From: an uncultured Nitrospirota bacterium
GTDB lineage: Bacteria; Nitrospinota; Nitrospinia; CAJXCL01
Direction of reading: 5' to 3'
Length of the DNA stretch: 43,182 bases
NCBI GenBank assembly: GCA_913051775.1
Contig: CAJXCL010000012.1
Coordinates: 1 to 43,182, forward strand
Shown: in pieces, positions 33,334 through 42,146 of the stretch
How positions within the stretch are numbered: position 1 is the stretch's first letter
Layout: every line of letters begins with the position of its first letter
The notes under the pieces: generated by a model
Databases searched by the model: none
Told to the model about the DNA's origin: nothing
What the model saw: the letters and a program-made list of their open reading frames with translations, nothing else
Made by a program: the position numbers and the translations under genes

Positions 33334-35577
33334 CTATGCCGCTTTCCGATATATTTCCATCAATGCAGCCATAGCTATCCAATGATTTGCCTGCTGTTTG
33401 TTATTTTTTATGACGTCAATTAATTGGTCCACAATTTCTGGCTTCCCAATACTTTTCAAAGATTTAGCTATCTCATCCCGCAATTCCCCGAAATTCTCAT
33501 AATCATATAGTGAACCCAATAAAAGTTCTATTGCTTTACCCTCTTTAAACTTACCGAGATTTACAACAGCCTGCCTTCTCACCTCTCTTGATTCGTCCTT
33601 CAATGCTTCTAGAAATGTTTCTAAAGCTTTTGGAGTACCGATTTGTCCAAGAGAGCTAACTGCTGTTTCACGAATAAATGGATCTTCATCCTCTTTTAAA
33701 ATTTTACAAAGCGGCTCAATTGCATCTTCATTTTTAATTTTCCCCAGAGCTTCTAAAGCGGCAAGCCTTAGTTCTCGTTGTTCGTGATTAAGGAATGGCT
33801 CAATATTTATAAATAACTCTTTTTTCTGCATATTTCCAAGCGAGATAATCGCCTCTATTACTAAATCCAGATCATCGTTATCCAGTAGAGAAATTAAGAC
33901 ATCAATGGACTCGGGAATTGAAATATTTCCAAGAACCCTTGCCGCAAATGTTTTTTTATACTTTTCCTGAACAATTTTTATGCCCTCATCCTCTGCCTTA
34001 TCTTCAGCCACTTCAGCCTTTTCATCAGCGCAATTATCATCTATTGTCTGGTCTTTTTCTGCTATTTCTTTCTCCTCAGCAGCATGTTCATCTTTCTCCT
34101 CTTTAGAAGCAGGAAATATATTTGCCATAAGGGGATCTACTAATTTTTCATGCCTAACCTCAGGAATCACTTCACCATTGGTTTTAATGTCGGATTCTTT
34201 GTTTTCCCGGGTTTTATCTTTATCATTCTCAGAGTTTGTCTCGTTAGAAAGATGCTCTACTTGGTTTACCTCTTTTTTATTGGAATCGTTTTCATTTTGA
34301 ACTTCATCTTCATCTTCATCTTTTTTCTCTTCAGGTTCATCAAATACTGAAATAATAATGGATCTAGCTTCCGGCAACCCAACCTTTTCCAAGGCAACCA
34401 TAGCTGACAGAATAATCTCTTTTTCATTACTCTCAATACTCTTTTTTAAAACCTCCAGTATTTCAGGGCCTCCAATTCTTGTGACAGCATGAATTGCGGT
34501 AATACGGGTGTATGCTTCCTTTTTAATGTCTTCTATAATGATATAAAGCGGTTCTAATGCCTTTTTATCCCCAATTCTTCCTAAAGATCTAATGACTTCA
34601 CACTGAACAGATTCATCCGATTTTTTTAATAACTCCAGGAGAGGGTCAACCGCCTCACTGGTTCGCAAGCTTCCCAGAACTTCAGCGGCTTTTTTTCGTA
34701 CATTTCTAACAGGATCCTTTAGCATAGGAAGAAGATGCTCAATTACCCTGGGATTGTCAATTTGTGCAAACAAACCTACAACTTCAGCCCTCACCTCTTG
34801 ATCCTGATCCTTCAATAAGAGAGCAAGGGGAACAAGGATATTTTGAGGGTCCCCAATTTTTACCAGAGATCCGGCAGCGCTAATCCGTACATCTGCATTC
34901 TTATCAAGCAGCGTGTTCGTCAAGACCTCAACGGCCTTTGGGTGGTCTACATCTCCAAGAAGACCTGCAATGCGCTTTCGGAGGAGATCATCGGAATCCT
35001 TGAGTAATTTAATTAATATATCCACAGCCGCCTCATCTTTTATGCTGATAAGGGCGCGAAAAATATCATGGCTAATATCCTGGGCAAATTCATCTGTAAG
35101 ATATTTAACCAGAGGGTCTACGGCCTTTGGGTCCCCAATCCTCCCAAGCGCTCTAACTGCTTCAAGATGCACGTCCCATGACGGATCAAAATCCATTTCA
35201 TCTTCCAAATCCTCATCCGGTCGATACACAGCGTCGTCATCCTCTAGCATTTCAATTAACCGGTCTACTACCTTCTTATCGGTTCTGTCGCTAATCTGGC
35301 CCAAAGACCTGACAGCGTTAATAACAAGATCTCCATCTATGGCTTTAGTAACGTCTAACAGAGGCTCCAAGGCATCTTTATTCTGAATTTTACCGAGGAC
35401 TTCCGCGGCATCTATCCGCACATCCGGATCCGGATCATTTAAACAACCAAGCAGGTCTTTCATGGAAGAACAAACCCCAATCGTTCCAAGCGCCTGGATG
35501 GCCGCCATCCTGGTCATAGCAAGTTTGCCTTTCAGGCACAATGCAATAGCATCCGCAGCTTCTAGCTTTTTTGACAT
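33334..35577 (-). CDS. HEAT-repeat scaffold protein
   Basis: A 747-aa cytoplasmic protein (no signal) composed of tandem HEAT/PBS-lyase-like repeats of about 31 residues with A-V/A-x-x-L-G-x-I/L/N and D-x-x-V-R patterns (AVRSLGQI, ALRALGRI-like, AEVLGSL, RAVVNLGKF). There are about ten units before residue ~415 and five after ~540. They are separated by an acidic, lysine-rich low-complexity linker (EEKKDEDEDEVQ..., ~415-530). HEAT arrays are protein-binding scaffolds. The start is ATG 35577 rather than the adjacent ATG at 35580, because AGGAG is at proper distance from the second. It is the first gene of the respiratory block. HEAT proteins near cytochromes or oxidoreductases may help maturation or regulation; the partner is unknown. 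Confidence 0.88.
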   Translation of the reverse strand: MSKKLEAADAIALCLKGKLAMTRMAAIQALGTIGVCSSMKDLLGCLNDPDPDVRIDAAEVLGKIQNKDALEPLLDVTKAIDGDLVINAVRSLGQISDRTDKKVVDRLIEMLEDDDAVYRPDEDLEDEMDFDPSWDVHLEAVRALGRIGDPKAVDPLVKYLTDEFAQDISHDIFRALISIKDEAAVDILIKLLKDSDDLLRKRIAGLLGDVDHPKAVEVLTNTLLDKNADVRISAAGSLVKIGDPQNILVPLALLLKDQDQEVRAEVVGLFAQIDNPRVIEHLLPMLKDPVRNVRKKAAEVLGSLRTSEAVDPLLELLKKSDESVQCEVIRSLGRIGDKKALEPLYIIIEDIKKEAYTRITAIHAVTRIGGPEILEVLKKSIESNEKEIILSAMVALEKVGLPEARSIIISVFDEPEEKKDEDEDEVQNENDSNKKEVNQVEHLSNETNSENDKDKTRENKESDIKTNGEVIPEVRHEKLVDPLMANIFPASKEEKDEHAAEEKEIAEKDQTIDDNCADEKAEVAEDKAEDEGIKIVQEKYKKTFAARVLGNISIPESIDVLISLLDNDDLDLVIEAIISLGNMQKKELFINIEPFLNHEQRELRLAALEALGKIKNEDAIEPLCKILKEDEDPFIRETAVSSLGQIGTPKALETFLEALKDESREVRRQAVVNLGKFKEGKAIELLLGSLYDYENFGELRDEIAKSLKSIGKPEIVDQLIDVIKNNKQQANHWIAMAALMEIYRKAA

Positions 35578-35580
35578 CAT

Positions 35581-36212
35581 ATTCTCCTAACAACAGGCTG
35601 TTGCCCAAATCAAAACAGAGTGAAAAAACTTTTTTTTAAACTACCCCTCTTTGCGATCGCTTCTTTACCATAGAGCAGGTTTAAAGAACAGATCGCAAAA
35701 AGGGAAAGGTTATCACAGAAAATTGCGGCTGCAACCTAAGATGAGGTAAATTTGCCCAACCAAATGCGGCACTATTCCCCATCAAGAAGATTGAGTAGCG
35801 GTTGTGTAAAAACGAAGGATATAATAACCTCAACAAATCTTTTTTGTCAAGAAAAAATAATACCCTATTGTTGTTAGTAGCAGTTTATGTGCCAGGAGGG
35901 TTGAAAGTATTAATTATTGTTTCAATTCAATAAGTTAATGTAAAAACAGAGATGTTGCCTACAGAGAGTATTGATTCATATTGAAACAATTAGTGTTTTA
36001 CTGGAAACAGGTGTTTTAATGCGCTTACGAATTCAACAAATATACTTTCATTAAATCTTTTCTGGCGTCAACCATTTTTTCCATCTGACGACAATTATTT
36101 TCAAAAAACCTTAAACAACATCTTTTTGAAGGCAGAAATGCTTAAATACAGAGTTATCAATAGTTTTTACATAATTCCTAAAAGTTTCAATCTTGGCAAC
36201 AATCTGGCAGGA
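35581..36212. other. Long AT-rich intergenic region between the two minus-strand units
   Basis: About 630 bp with no convincing gene. It contains the inverted repeat at 35645-35704 and a second, smaller perfect inverted pair ATTGTTTCAAT (35916-35926) / ATTGAAACAAT (35980-35990). Strong A/T runs suggest promoters for the HEAT/oxidase operon. The stretch next to the terminator (36000-36210) shows no open frame with a ribosome site. Confidence 0.5.
35645..35704. repeat. 14-bp inverted repeat upstream of the HEAT-repeat gene
   Basis: CCCTCTTTGCGATC (35645-35658) and GATCGCAAAAAGGG (35691-35704) are inverted copies with one mismatch and a 32-nt loop. They lie 70-130 nt upstream of the HEAT gene start on its template side, in the likely promoter/leader. 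No T-tract follows. It could be an operator pair or a leader stem. Confidence 0.6.
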
Positions 36213-36214
36213 TA

Positions 36215-36250
36215 AAAAAAAAGAGGGGAGTATAAACTCCCCTCTTTTTT
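36215..36250. terminator. Strong bidirectional intrinsic terminator downstream of the IdrA-like gene
   Basis: AGAGGGGAG (36222-36230) pairs with CTCCCCTCT in a 6-nt-loop hairpin (36222-36245 core), flanked by an A-run on one side and a T-run on the other. It follows the minus-strand operon stop at 36276 by 25 nt and would also stop plus-strand transcription. This ends the four-gene molybdoenzyme operon. Confidence 0.9.
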
Positions 36251-36275
36251 GTGAATCAGCATAGTATTTATACGT

Positions 36276-39065
36276 TTATACTATGTCTCTTCTTGCGAAG
36301 GAGAATGCACGGTATGTCCTCTTATAAGGAGATTCTCCTATCTTTTTAACTTTGCCCACACCAAGCTTAAAGCGGTACCTGTTGGTAACCCAATCAGGAA
36401 CCATGGGAACAAGGGCATTAGCCGGTTGATGTGGATTCTGGAAGTAGGTCCAGGTTGTACCCTTCCTCACAATCGGTGTAACAATGGCAACCCCTGTTAT
36501 GGATGCCTTGGTTAGCTTGATATGGCCCTGCTTCATCAGGTTGGAGAACATGAAGTCTCCACTGAAGACCGCCTGATTATAGTCTTTTTGTATAGGCACT
36601 CTATCACAAGTGATAACAAGCTGATCACCACTCTCAATTCCTCTTGCCTTGGCGTCTTCAGGATGAATTTCAAGCCAGTTTTCAGGGAACCGCTGGGTAA
36701 TATAAGGTCGGCGGAACATGTCATCGAAACCAGACTGCCATATTTCATTAATACGGCCGTTGGTCACCCATAGTTCCTCTCCCTTTGGTTTCCACCATTC
36801 CCAGAAATCGGAAAACTGGTTCCATGGAGATTTCAGCAGGTTCAACTTACCGGTCTGGGATTTGTATTTTAATTCCAGCTTATTAAAAATGGTGCGTTCT
36901 GGATGGCCCGTATCCGGCATCTTCATTTCCGTATCGTGCTGTCTTACCGTAGCAAACAACACACCACCACGCCACTCAAGACCTTTTAGTACTTCCTGCT
37001 GGTCACCTGCAAATTTTCGGCCCGGCCTGTTTATTCTTGGGTCTTTACTATTTGCATAGGCTTTATCCATAATGCGGACAGGCGCCTGGATTCCTGTTGT
37101 ACCGAGCTTTCCGAGCAGTTCATGGCCTTTCATGCCATTTTTCTTTGCCATCCATACAATCGAGTCATAGGCTACCCTGCTCTTTCTGCTGAATCTGGCG
37201 GTTTCTTCAAAGACCTGGTTGGAATCTTTCCAATCAAATCCCGGGAATCCCATTTTTTTGGCTACTAAACCCGCAATCTCCCAATCAGGCTTTGCGTCAC
37301 CCGGGGCGTCATAGAACTTGGAGTAAAGCCGGCACCGGCGTTCTCCATTAGCCCGTGCAAAATCAACCTCGCCCCATGTTGCGGCAGGAAAAACTATGTC
37401 CGCGTATTTAACCCCGATGGGATCACGAAGATAGATATCCCAATTGGCAACAACCATACCACCACTGTCCACACGTTTTTTCAATGTGGAAATGATTTCA
37501 CTCTTGTTAAAACTATGAACTTGATGCGCATTCTTTCGGGTCTGCCGGTTAAAAGCATCTCCTATTCCTCCTTGCGCACCAGCCATACCGCTTACCCATG
37601 TACAACCAACTACGTTTGCAAACCGTACATGTCCAGATACAAGCCAGCGATCAAGATCGATAGGTTTTTTTCTCCGGCCTTCGTTCTTTTCCGGCCCTTT
37701 TGTCCTGATGTACTTTCCACCGCCTCTGCCACCGCGCTGGTGACCGCCCAACCGGCCGATCATCCGTCCCGGTCTTCCACCGGTTCCGGTAATAACAGCC
37801 AGACTAGCAATTGAAACGGTATTTCCATAGTTGTTTGACCAGTAATTTCCTTTTTCAAGGGCAATGGACACTTTAGTGGGTTTCCCCTTTTTCTGTGACA
37901 TCATTTCCGCGGCTTTTTTGATCTTTGCTGCAGAAACCCCGGTAAGTTCAGCGGCTGCATTCAGTTCGAACTCCTTCTGGCTAAACAACCATGTTTTAAA
38001 GCTTTTCTTGCCGTTGTCATAGCCGCTGGTCTCAAATTTACCCCAGGTAGATCGCCACTGCCATGGAGAGTTACGCGTTCCCTGGCCAAAACCGGAATCT
38101 GTCTCCCACTTATTGTTAGTCCATTTCTTGATCCACTCTTTATCAATCCCGTCCATCTCAATGATTTGCCGGGCGATTGCATTTTGAAGAACCGTATCTG
38201 TTCCCGGGATCAATTGAAGGAAGAGTCCGCCGTTTGCTTCGGCATAAGCCGCACCCATTGTTTTTCTGGGCATGACCATAATTACCTTCATTTTTCTTTT
38301 GTTTATCGCCGGCAATATCCATTCGTTCCAGAGGACGGTTTTTGTCTCATAGGGGTCTGTACCGGAAATAAATAAAGTATCCGCATGAGCCCAATCCCAG
38401 TATGAGGGCGCGAATTTCGCGTACCCGGTGTCCCGCAATCCTATTGCGTCTCCTCCAGGTCCCGGCTGATCGTGCGGTGAAAATGACGCCGTTCCAATAT
38501 GTCGTAATGCCAACTTGGTCAGGGCGTAAGTATTTTCCCAGTACTGATAGGAATACTGTTTATGCGCCCAGGCGTTCGCGCCATATTTATCAATTACATA
38601 GTTGCTCATTTCTGCAAAAATGTCCGTGGCAAAATCCCAGGTTACCGGCATCAAGTGGTCAAAAATACGAATCATTGGCCTTTGCAGTCTATCCCTTGTG
38701 GGTGTATTTGGGTTATATGGCTTCTTAGCAATACAACCGCCTCTTATGCTGTGGTCTCCATTTAAGTTTACAGCTCCGGTTTCAGCATCCGCTACAACTA
38801 TTATGTTGTGAGGCTTGTTGTTTACCATCACCACGTTGTGGTTATTCGGTCCATACCAGGCTACTCCTGACTTCCCGAGAGGTTCCAGCGGGAAATCTGC
38901 GAGTAAGGCATTATCCATTGCGCTCGGCCCTCCGTCTTTACCTACGGGCCATCTATATACTTTATATCCACACGCGACTATGCAATAGTCACATGCAGTG
39001 GTAAACACCTCCGCATTGGGCGGCGGTATCGGTACTTTATCTTTTGGTAGATAATATTGTGTCAT
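36276..39065 (-). CDS. idrA: AioA/IdrA-type molybdopterin oxidoreductase large subunit (iodate reductase-like)
   Basis: A 929-aa catalytic subunit of the DMSO reductase family, Mo-bisPGD with one [3Fe-4S] cluster. The N-terminus VFTTACDYCIVACGYKVYRW has C25-x2-C28-x3-C32, and NGDHSIRGG follows with a serine (S106) where four-Cys enzymes have the last ligand; this is the AioA/IdrA hallmark. The sequence then reads TPTRDRLQRPMIRI and, much later, the C-terminal Mo-cofactor binding domain (WLEIHPEDAKARGIESGD, HQPANALVP). No Tat signal: it should be co-exported with the Rieske subunit. Downstream of two diheme peroxidase-like genes, it fits the reported idrABP1P2 set. Arsenite oxidase is the alternative; the peroxidase pair disfavours it. 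AioA is somewhat shorter (about 825 aa). Strong AAGGAGGTG precedes the ATG. Confidence 0.8.
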   Translation of the reverse strand: MTQYYLPKDKVPIPPPNAEVFTTACDYCIVACGYKVYRWPVGKDGGPSAMDNALLADFPLEPLGKSGVAWYGPNNHNVVMVNNKPHNIIVVADAETGAVNLNGDHSIRGGCIAKKPYNPNTPTRDRLQRPMIRIFDHLMPVTWDFATDIFAEMSNYVIDKYGANAWAHKQYSYQYWENTYALTKLALRHIGTASFSPHDQPGPGGDAIGLRDTGYAKFAPSYWDWAHADTLFISGTDPYETKTVLWNEWILPAINKRKMKVIMVMPRKTMGAAYAEANGGLFLQLIPGTDTVLQNAIARQIIEMDGIDKEWIKKWTNNKWETDSGFGQGTRNSPWQWRSTWGKFETSGYDNGKKSFKTWLFSQKEFELNAAAELTGVSAAKIKKAAEMMSQKKGKPTKVSIALEKGNYWSNNYGNTVSIASLAVITGTGGRPGRMIGRLGGHQRGGRGGGKYIRTKGPEKNEGRRKKPIDLDRWLVSGHVRFANVVGCTWVSGMAGAQGGIGDAFNRQTRKNAHQVHSFNKSEIISTLKKRVDSGGMVVANWDIYLRDPIGVKYADIVFPAATWGEVDFARANGERRCRLYSKFYDAPGDAKPDWEIAGLVAKKMGFPGFDWKDSNQVFEETARFSRKSRVAYDSIVWMAKKNGMKGHELLGKLGTTGIQAPVRIMDKAYANSKDPRINRPGRKFAGDQQEVLKGLEWRGGVLFATVRQHDTEMKMPDTGHPERTIFNKLELKYKSQTGKLNLLKSPWNQFSDFWEWWKPKGEELWVTNGRINEIWQSGFDDMFRRPYITQRFPENWLEIHPEDAKARGIESGDQLVITCDRVPIQKDYNQAVFSGDFMFSNLMKQGHIKLTKASITGVAIVTPIVRKGTTWTYFQNPHQPANALVPMVPDWVTNRYRFKLGVGKVKKIGESPYKRTYRAFSFARRDIV

Positions 39066-39087
39066 TTAATTACACCTCCTTTTTATT

Positions 39088-39627
39088 TTATAAGTTACTG
39101 TGTCGTCCGTAAATTAAACCCATCATGCCATAGGCATACACATCGTTTCCTTCAACCTCGAGCAAAATCTGCGAAATGCTTTCCGTGGAATGACCGCTGA
39201 TAACTATTCCATGCCTCGTTAAGTCAAAGGTGGTCTGATGATAAGGGCATGGGCCTACCGCTTTATCTGCTGCCTTGTAGCCTCCATCCAACATTTTGCC
39301 GCCCATGTGCTGACAGAAATTATTAAAAGCTACTACATCCTTAGCAGGACCTACTCCACCACCAGCCTCTGTGCCTAATTTAACAATAAAGCTGCCGGAG
39401 TATTTTTTGGTGTCCGGATATTTAAACTCAACAGGTTTCCCTGTTTTCAGACTGCTCAATGATGCTACTTTCTGCCTCGGGTAGCCGGTTGTTATTGCTT
39501 CAGCCTTTTTCGCTCCCATTCCGGGTATCCCCGAGAGAACAACAGTTGCCGTTGCAACACCGCTGGCAAGAAGAAACTGCCTACGATTTGAACATAGAGA
39601 AAAACATTTTTCCTCTTTCTTTTCCAT
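39088..39627 (-). CDS. idrB: Tat-exported Rieske [2Fe-2S] subunit, AioB/IdrB type
   Basis: A 179-aa electron-transfer subunit. The start is ATG 39627, six nt after AGGAGGTG; the GTG at 39636 lies inside the ribosome site. The Tat motif is SNRRQFLLASG with R15-R16, then a hydrophobic stretch, so the subunit is exported folded and can carry the catalytic subunit. The Rieske site has C105-Q-H107 and C127-P-Y-H130. The two extra cysteines that form the disulfide in classical Rieske proteins (after CxH and after CPx) are replaced by G110 and Y129. This absence is known in some AioB proteins. It would receive electrons or pass them between IdrA/AioA and cytochromes. It lies 22 nt before the catalytic subunit gene. 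Confidence 0.85.
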   Translation of the reverse strand: MEKKEEKCFSLCSNRRQFLLASGVATATVVLSGIPGMGAKKAEAITTGYPRQKVASLSSLKTGKPVEFKYPDTKKYSGSFIVKLGTEAGGGVGPAKDVVAFNNFCQHMGGKMLDGGYKAADKAVGPCPYHQTTFDLTRHGIVISGHSTESISQILLEVEGNDVYAYGMMGLIYGRHSNL

Positions 39628-39673
39628 GAATTTCACCTCCTGATTATTTTTTTATATTTATGTTGGCAACTAA

Positions 39674-40921
39674 TTATTTTCTCGGCATCCAGTCCGCCAT
39701 CGCTTGAAATTGAGGAAGCTTTGGAGTCGGCAATACCATAGGATCGGCAGTTAAAGCCAATAAAAAGTTTTCCAGATCCTTTTTTTCCTCTTCCGTTAAA
39801 TTTAGCTTCTTCATGATGGGTGACTTTGTACCTGGATATTTATCTCCATAAGGTGTTATTAGCTCTTTGGTAAACTCATTTTCATCGCCGCCTCTATCGT
39901 AAAAATCAATGACTGCACGTAGCGAATCCAACTGGCCGTGATGCATAAATGGCGCGGTAAACCTGGTAAACCTTAAAGGAGCTGTACGGAATTTTCCTCT
40001 GCTTGACAATTGTTTATCGCGGAACCACATCCCCGCGTCATCCTTGAATGACCGGAAAATCCATTCTGAATTGCCTTTGTTGCCGTATATTTCCCAGCGA
40101 AGGTTGACCTGTACAAGCGGCATCGCATCATCAGGATCCTCACCACCATCAAGTCCTTCTCCTCTTTTAACACCCAAATTGTAAAATTTTTCATCCGTAA
40201 GCATCGGACCGTTATGGCATTCAAAGCAGTTTGCTTTTCCTTTAAAAATATCCAGTCCTCTTATTGCGGAGGCTGACATAGCGCTTTTATCCCCATTCAT
40301 ATACTTATCAAAGGGGGTATCAATCTGAGACATATATCTTTCGAAAGATGCTATAGACCGCCATGCATTTTGAAGTATTGGCCATCTATCTCCGAAAACC
40401 TCATTAAAGCGTCTCACATATTCCGGCGCCAGTCTTAAGCGAGCCTCTCCCTGATCTCTTTCCAGGTTTCCAGCACGTGCCGCTCTGGCAGCGGATGGAG
40501 CCTGGGCTTCCAAACTTGGAGATGAGCCGCCCCAGAAAAGCTTCTGTAAATAAGCGTTATTCACAATTGTTTGTGAATTCCGCCAGTGCGCTGTTCCCGG
40601 ATAACCTTTGCTGTGCGCTTCGTTCGTTCCCCATCCCTGTAAAGGATTATGGCAATCGGAACAGGCAGAAGGCCCCTGGTCGCCTGACAATTTTGGATCA
40701 AAAAATGTGAGATAGCCTAATTCCTGTTTCGGGCCCATTGGGGACGGCCATACATTTTTCTTCAATGTCGGGTTATCCACCGGATATGGTGGAGGTGGTA
40801 ACGCTCCTAGCGGCATATCAAAATCCGGATCTCCTTCCGCATGCGCTGTTCCCGCAGGGGAGAATATCAGCAATGCCGCGAAAACGAGCAAAATAAACAT
40901 TAATTTCTCACTGCTTTTCAT
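39674..40921 (-). CDS. Diheme cytochrome c peroxidase-like protein (IdrP-type)
   Basis: A 415-aa exported MauG/CcpA-family protein. ATG 40921, preceded by AGGAGGAG, is chosen; the in-frame ATG at 40942 overlaps the previous stop and has no good ribosome site. A signal peptide (~1-28, ending HAEG) is followed by CSDCH (87-91) and CFECH (232-236), one heme per domain. RFTAPFMHHGQLDSLRAVID is a conserved C-terminal region with the methionine/histidine candidate. In iodate reducers IdrP1 and IdrP2 are diheme peroxidase-like and are thought to remove H2O2 or other by-products of iodate reduction. The longer sequence has an extra loop (SPSLEAQAPSAARAARAGNL). It is 46 nt before the Rieske gene. Confidence 0.88.
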   Translation of the reverse strand: MKSSEKLMFILLVFAALLIFSPAGTAHAEGDPDFDMPLGALPPPPYPVDNPTLKKNVWPSPMGPKQELGYLTFFDPKLSGDQGPSACSDCHNPLQGWGTNEAHSKGYPGTAHWRNSQTIVNNAYLQKLFWGGSSPSLEAQAPSAARAARAGNLERDQGEARLRLAPEYVRRFNEVFGDRWPILQNAWRSIASFERYMSQIDTPFDKYMNGDKSAMSASAIRGLDIFKGKANCFECHNGPMLTDEKFYNLGVKRGEGLDGGEDPDDAMPLVQVNLRWEIYGNKGNSEWIFRSFKDDAGMWFRDKQLSSRGKFRTAPLRFTRFTAPFMHHGQLDSLRAVIDFYDRGGDENEFTKELITPYGDKYPGTKSPIMKKLNLTEEEKKDLENFLLALTADPMVLPTPKLPQFQAMADWMPRK

Positions 40922-40938
40922 AAATTTTTCTCCTCCTT

Positions 40939-42099
40939 TCATTTCCTATAATTTGTAATTGTATAATCATTATTAACCCAGTTCGGCAAAGGCATGTAAT
41001 CCATATCAGGTTTTGCGTATTTTACTGCTGCGCCGATATCATCACCACTTAAAGCAAGCAGGAATTCTTTTAACTCCGCTTTTTCAGTATCTGTCAAACG
41101 CAACGGTACCATTGCGGAATCTTTCAACCCGGGTCTGTCCGGTCCGCCGCCCTTATTGTAGAAATCTATGACTTCATCCAATGAGGCCATTAATCCGTTA
41201 TGCATATAAGGAGCGGTGTATTTCAGCTCTCGCAGGGTAGGGGTAGAGAACTTACCCATGTCTTTAGCGTCATGAGAGACGGTCATGTAGCCAGGGTCCC
41301 GCCTTAAATTCATAATATTCTCAAGTCCCTGGGCAAAACCTAAAAGGCTGATTAACGTTATATGCCGGACAGGATCTTTAAACACCTCAGGGTTTTCCGG
41401 AACACCAGTATTATGCGGCTTGCCGTCTGTAAACATCGCACCGTTATGACACCTGATACAGCCTGCTTTGCCAAGGAAAAGTTCAAGGCCAGCTTTGGCT
41501 GTAAGATTGAGCTTACCCTGATCAAAAGGGACATTCTTGGAAGTCAGAGTCTTTAAAAATTCAGGGATAGCTTTCCTGACCAGACCATTGGAAGGTTCTT
41601 TTGCCCCAAATGCATCATTAAATTCTATAACATAAGACGGAAACTGTCTTAGTCGTTCCTGCATGATCCTCATGTCCATGTTCATCGTCTCGCTCGTAAC
41701 CAGGGCATCACGGGTCATGTCATTGAGGTTAGTACCGATTCTGCCATCCCAATGCCAGGGGATACGTTTGTTGCGCAAAACTGATTTACTCCCTTTGTAA
41801 GCGGTGTTAATTAGAGTGGGTGCATTTCTGAAATGGAGCATGCTGACGTACGCATCCGACAGGGGCTTTCTGGTTGTAAAACCAAGTTTGTGGTCATGGC
41901 AGGAAGAGCATGCAATCTGCCCGTCACCTGAGTTCTTGGTATCGAAAAAGAGTTTCCTTCCCAGTTCCGCTTTTTTGGCGTTAAATTTCAACGGCGGCAA
42001 AGGACCAATGCTTGCGGCCTGGACGGTCTGAACCAGCACAAAAGCTGTTACAATAACAGCAACCATGCATAAAGCTACTTTCTTTGTTTGTGCTTTCAT
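40939..42099 (-). CDS. Diheme cytochrome c peroxidase-like protein, first gene of the Idr-type operon
   Basis: A 386-aa exported diheme protein of the MauG/CcpA family. A signal peptide (~1-29, ending QAAS) precedes the first heme domain with CSSCH (64-68) and a GFTTRKPLSDA region. It continues with MLHFRNAPTLIN and WHWDGRIG, typical of bacterial cytochrome c peroxidases. The second heme site is CIRCH (214-218), followed by FSTPTLRELKYTAPYMHNG, the C-terminal Met-containing loop. AAGGAGGTG stands before the ATG. It starts the operon and is separated by 17 nt from the second peroxidase gene. The pair distinguishes this operon from arsenite oxidase. Which one corresponds to IdrP1 or IdrP2 cannot be said. 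Confidence 0.88.
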   Translation of the reverse strand: MKAQTKKVALCMVAVIVTAFVLVQTVQAASIGPLPPLKFNAKKAELGRKLFFDTKNSGDGQIACSSCHDHKLGFTTRKPLSDAYVSMLHFRNAPTLINTAYKGSKSVLRNKRIPWHWDGRIGTNLNDMTRDALVTSETMNMDMRIMQERLRQFPSYVIEFNDAFGAKEPSNGLVRKAIPEFLKTLTSKNVPFDQGKLNLTAKAGLELFLGKAGCIRCHNGAMFTDGKPHNTGVPENPEVFKDPVRHITLISLLGFAQGLENIMNLRRDPGYMTVSHDAKDMGKFSTPTLRELKYTAPYMHNGLMASLDEVIDFYNKGGGPDRPGLKDSAMVPLRLTDTEKAELKEFLLALSGDDIGAAVKYAKPDMDYMPLPNWVNNDYTITNYRK

Positions 42100-42146
42100 T
42101 ATTTTAAGCCCACCTCCTTTTAAAATTTATAAGCTTTTCTATCTTC

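Noticed and set aside
33334-35577. Opposite-strand frames of 62-157 aa within the HEAT gene
   Set aside because: These are low-complexity serine/leucine-rich antisense shadows of the repeats with no ribosome site.
36276-39065. Nitrate reductase / nitrite oxidoreductase alpha subunit
   Set aside because: NarG/NxrA carry an N-terminal HxxxCxxxC and a four-ligand FeS site. This protein has CxxCxxxC with a serine in the fourth position, which is the Aio/Idr pattern.
36276-42099. Classical arsenite oxidase operon
   Set aside because: AioBA operons are not known to carry two diheme peroxidase genes upstream, and no ars or aioXSR genes are visible. Not fully excluded; kept as the alternative.
39674-42099. 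Stand-alone H2O2-detoxifying cytochrome c peroxidases
   Set aside because: Their spacing and shared operon with the Rieske and molybdoenzyme genes favour a role in the same pathway.
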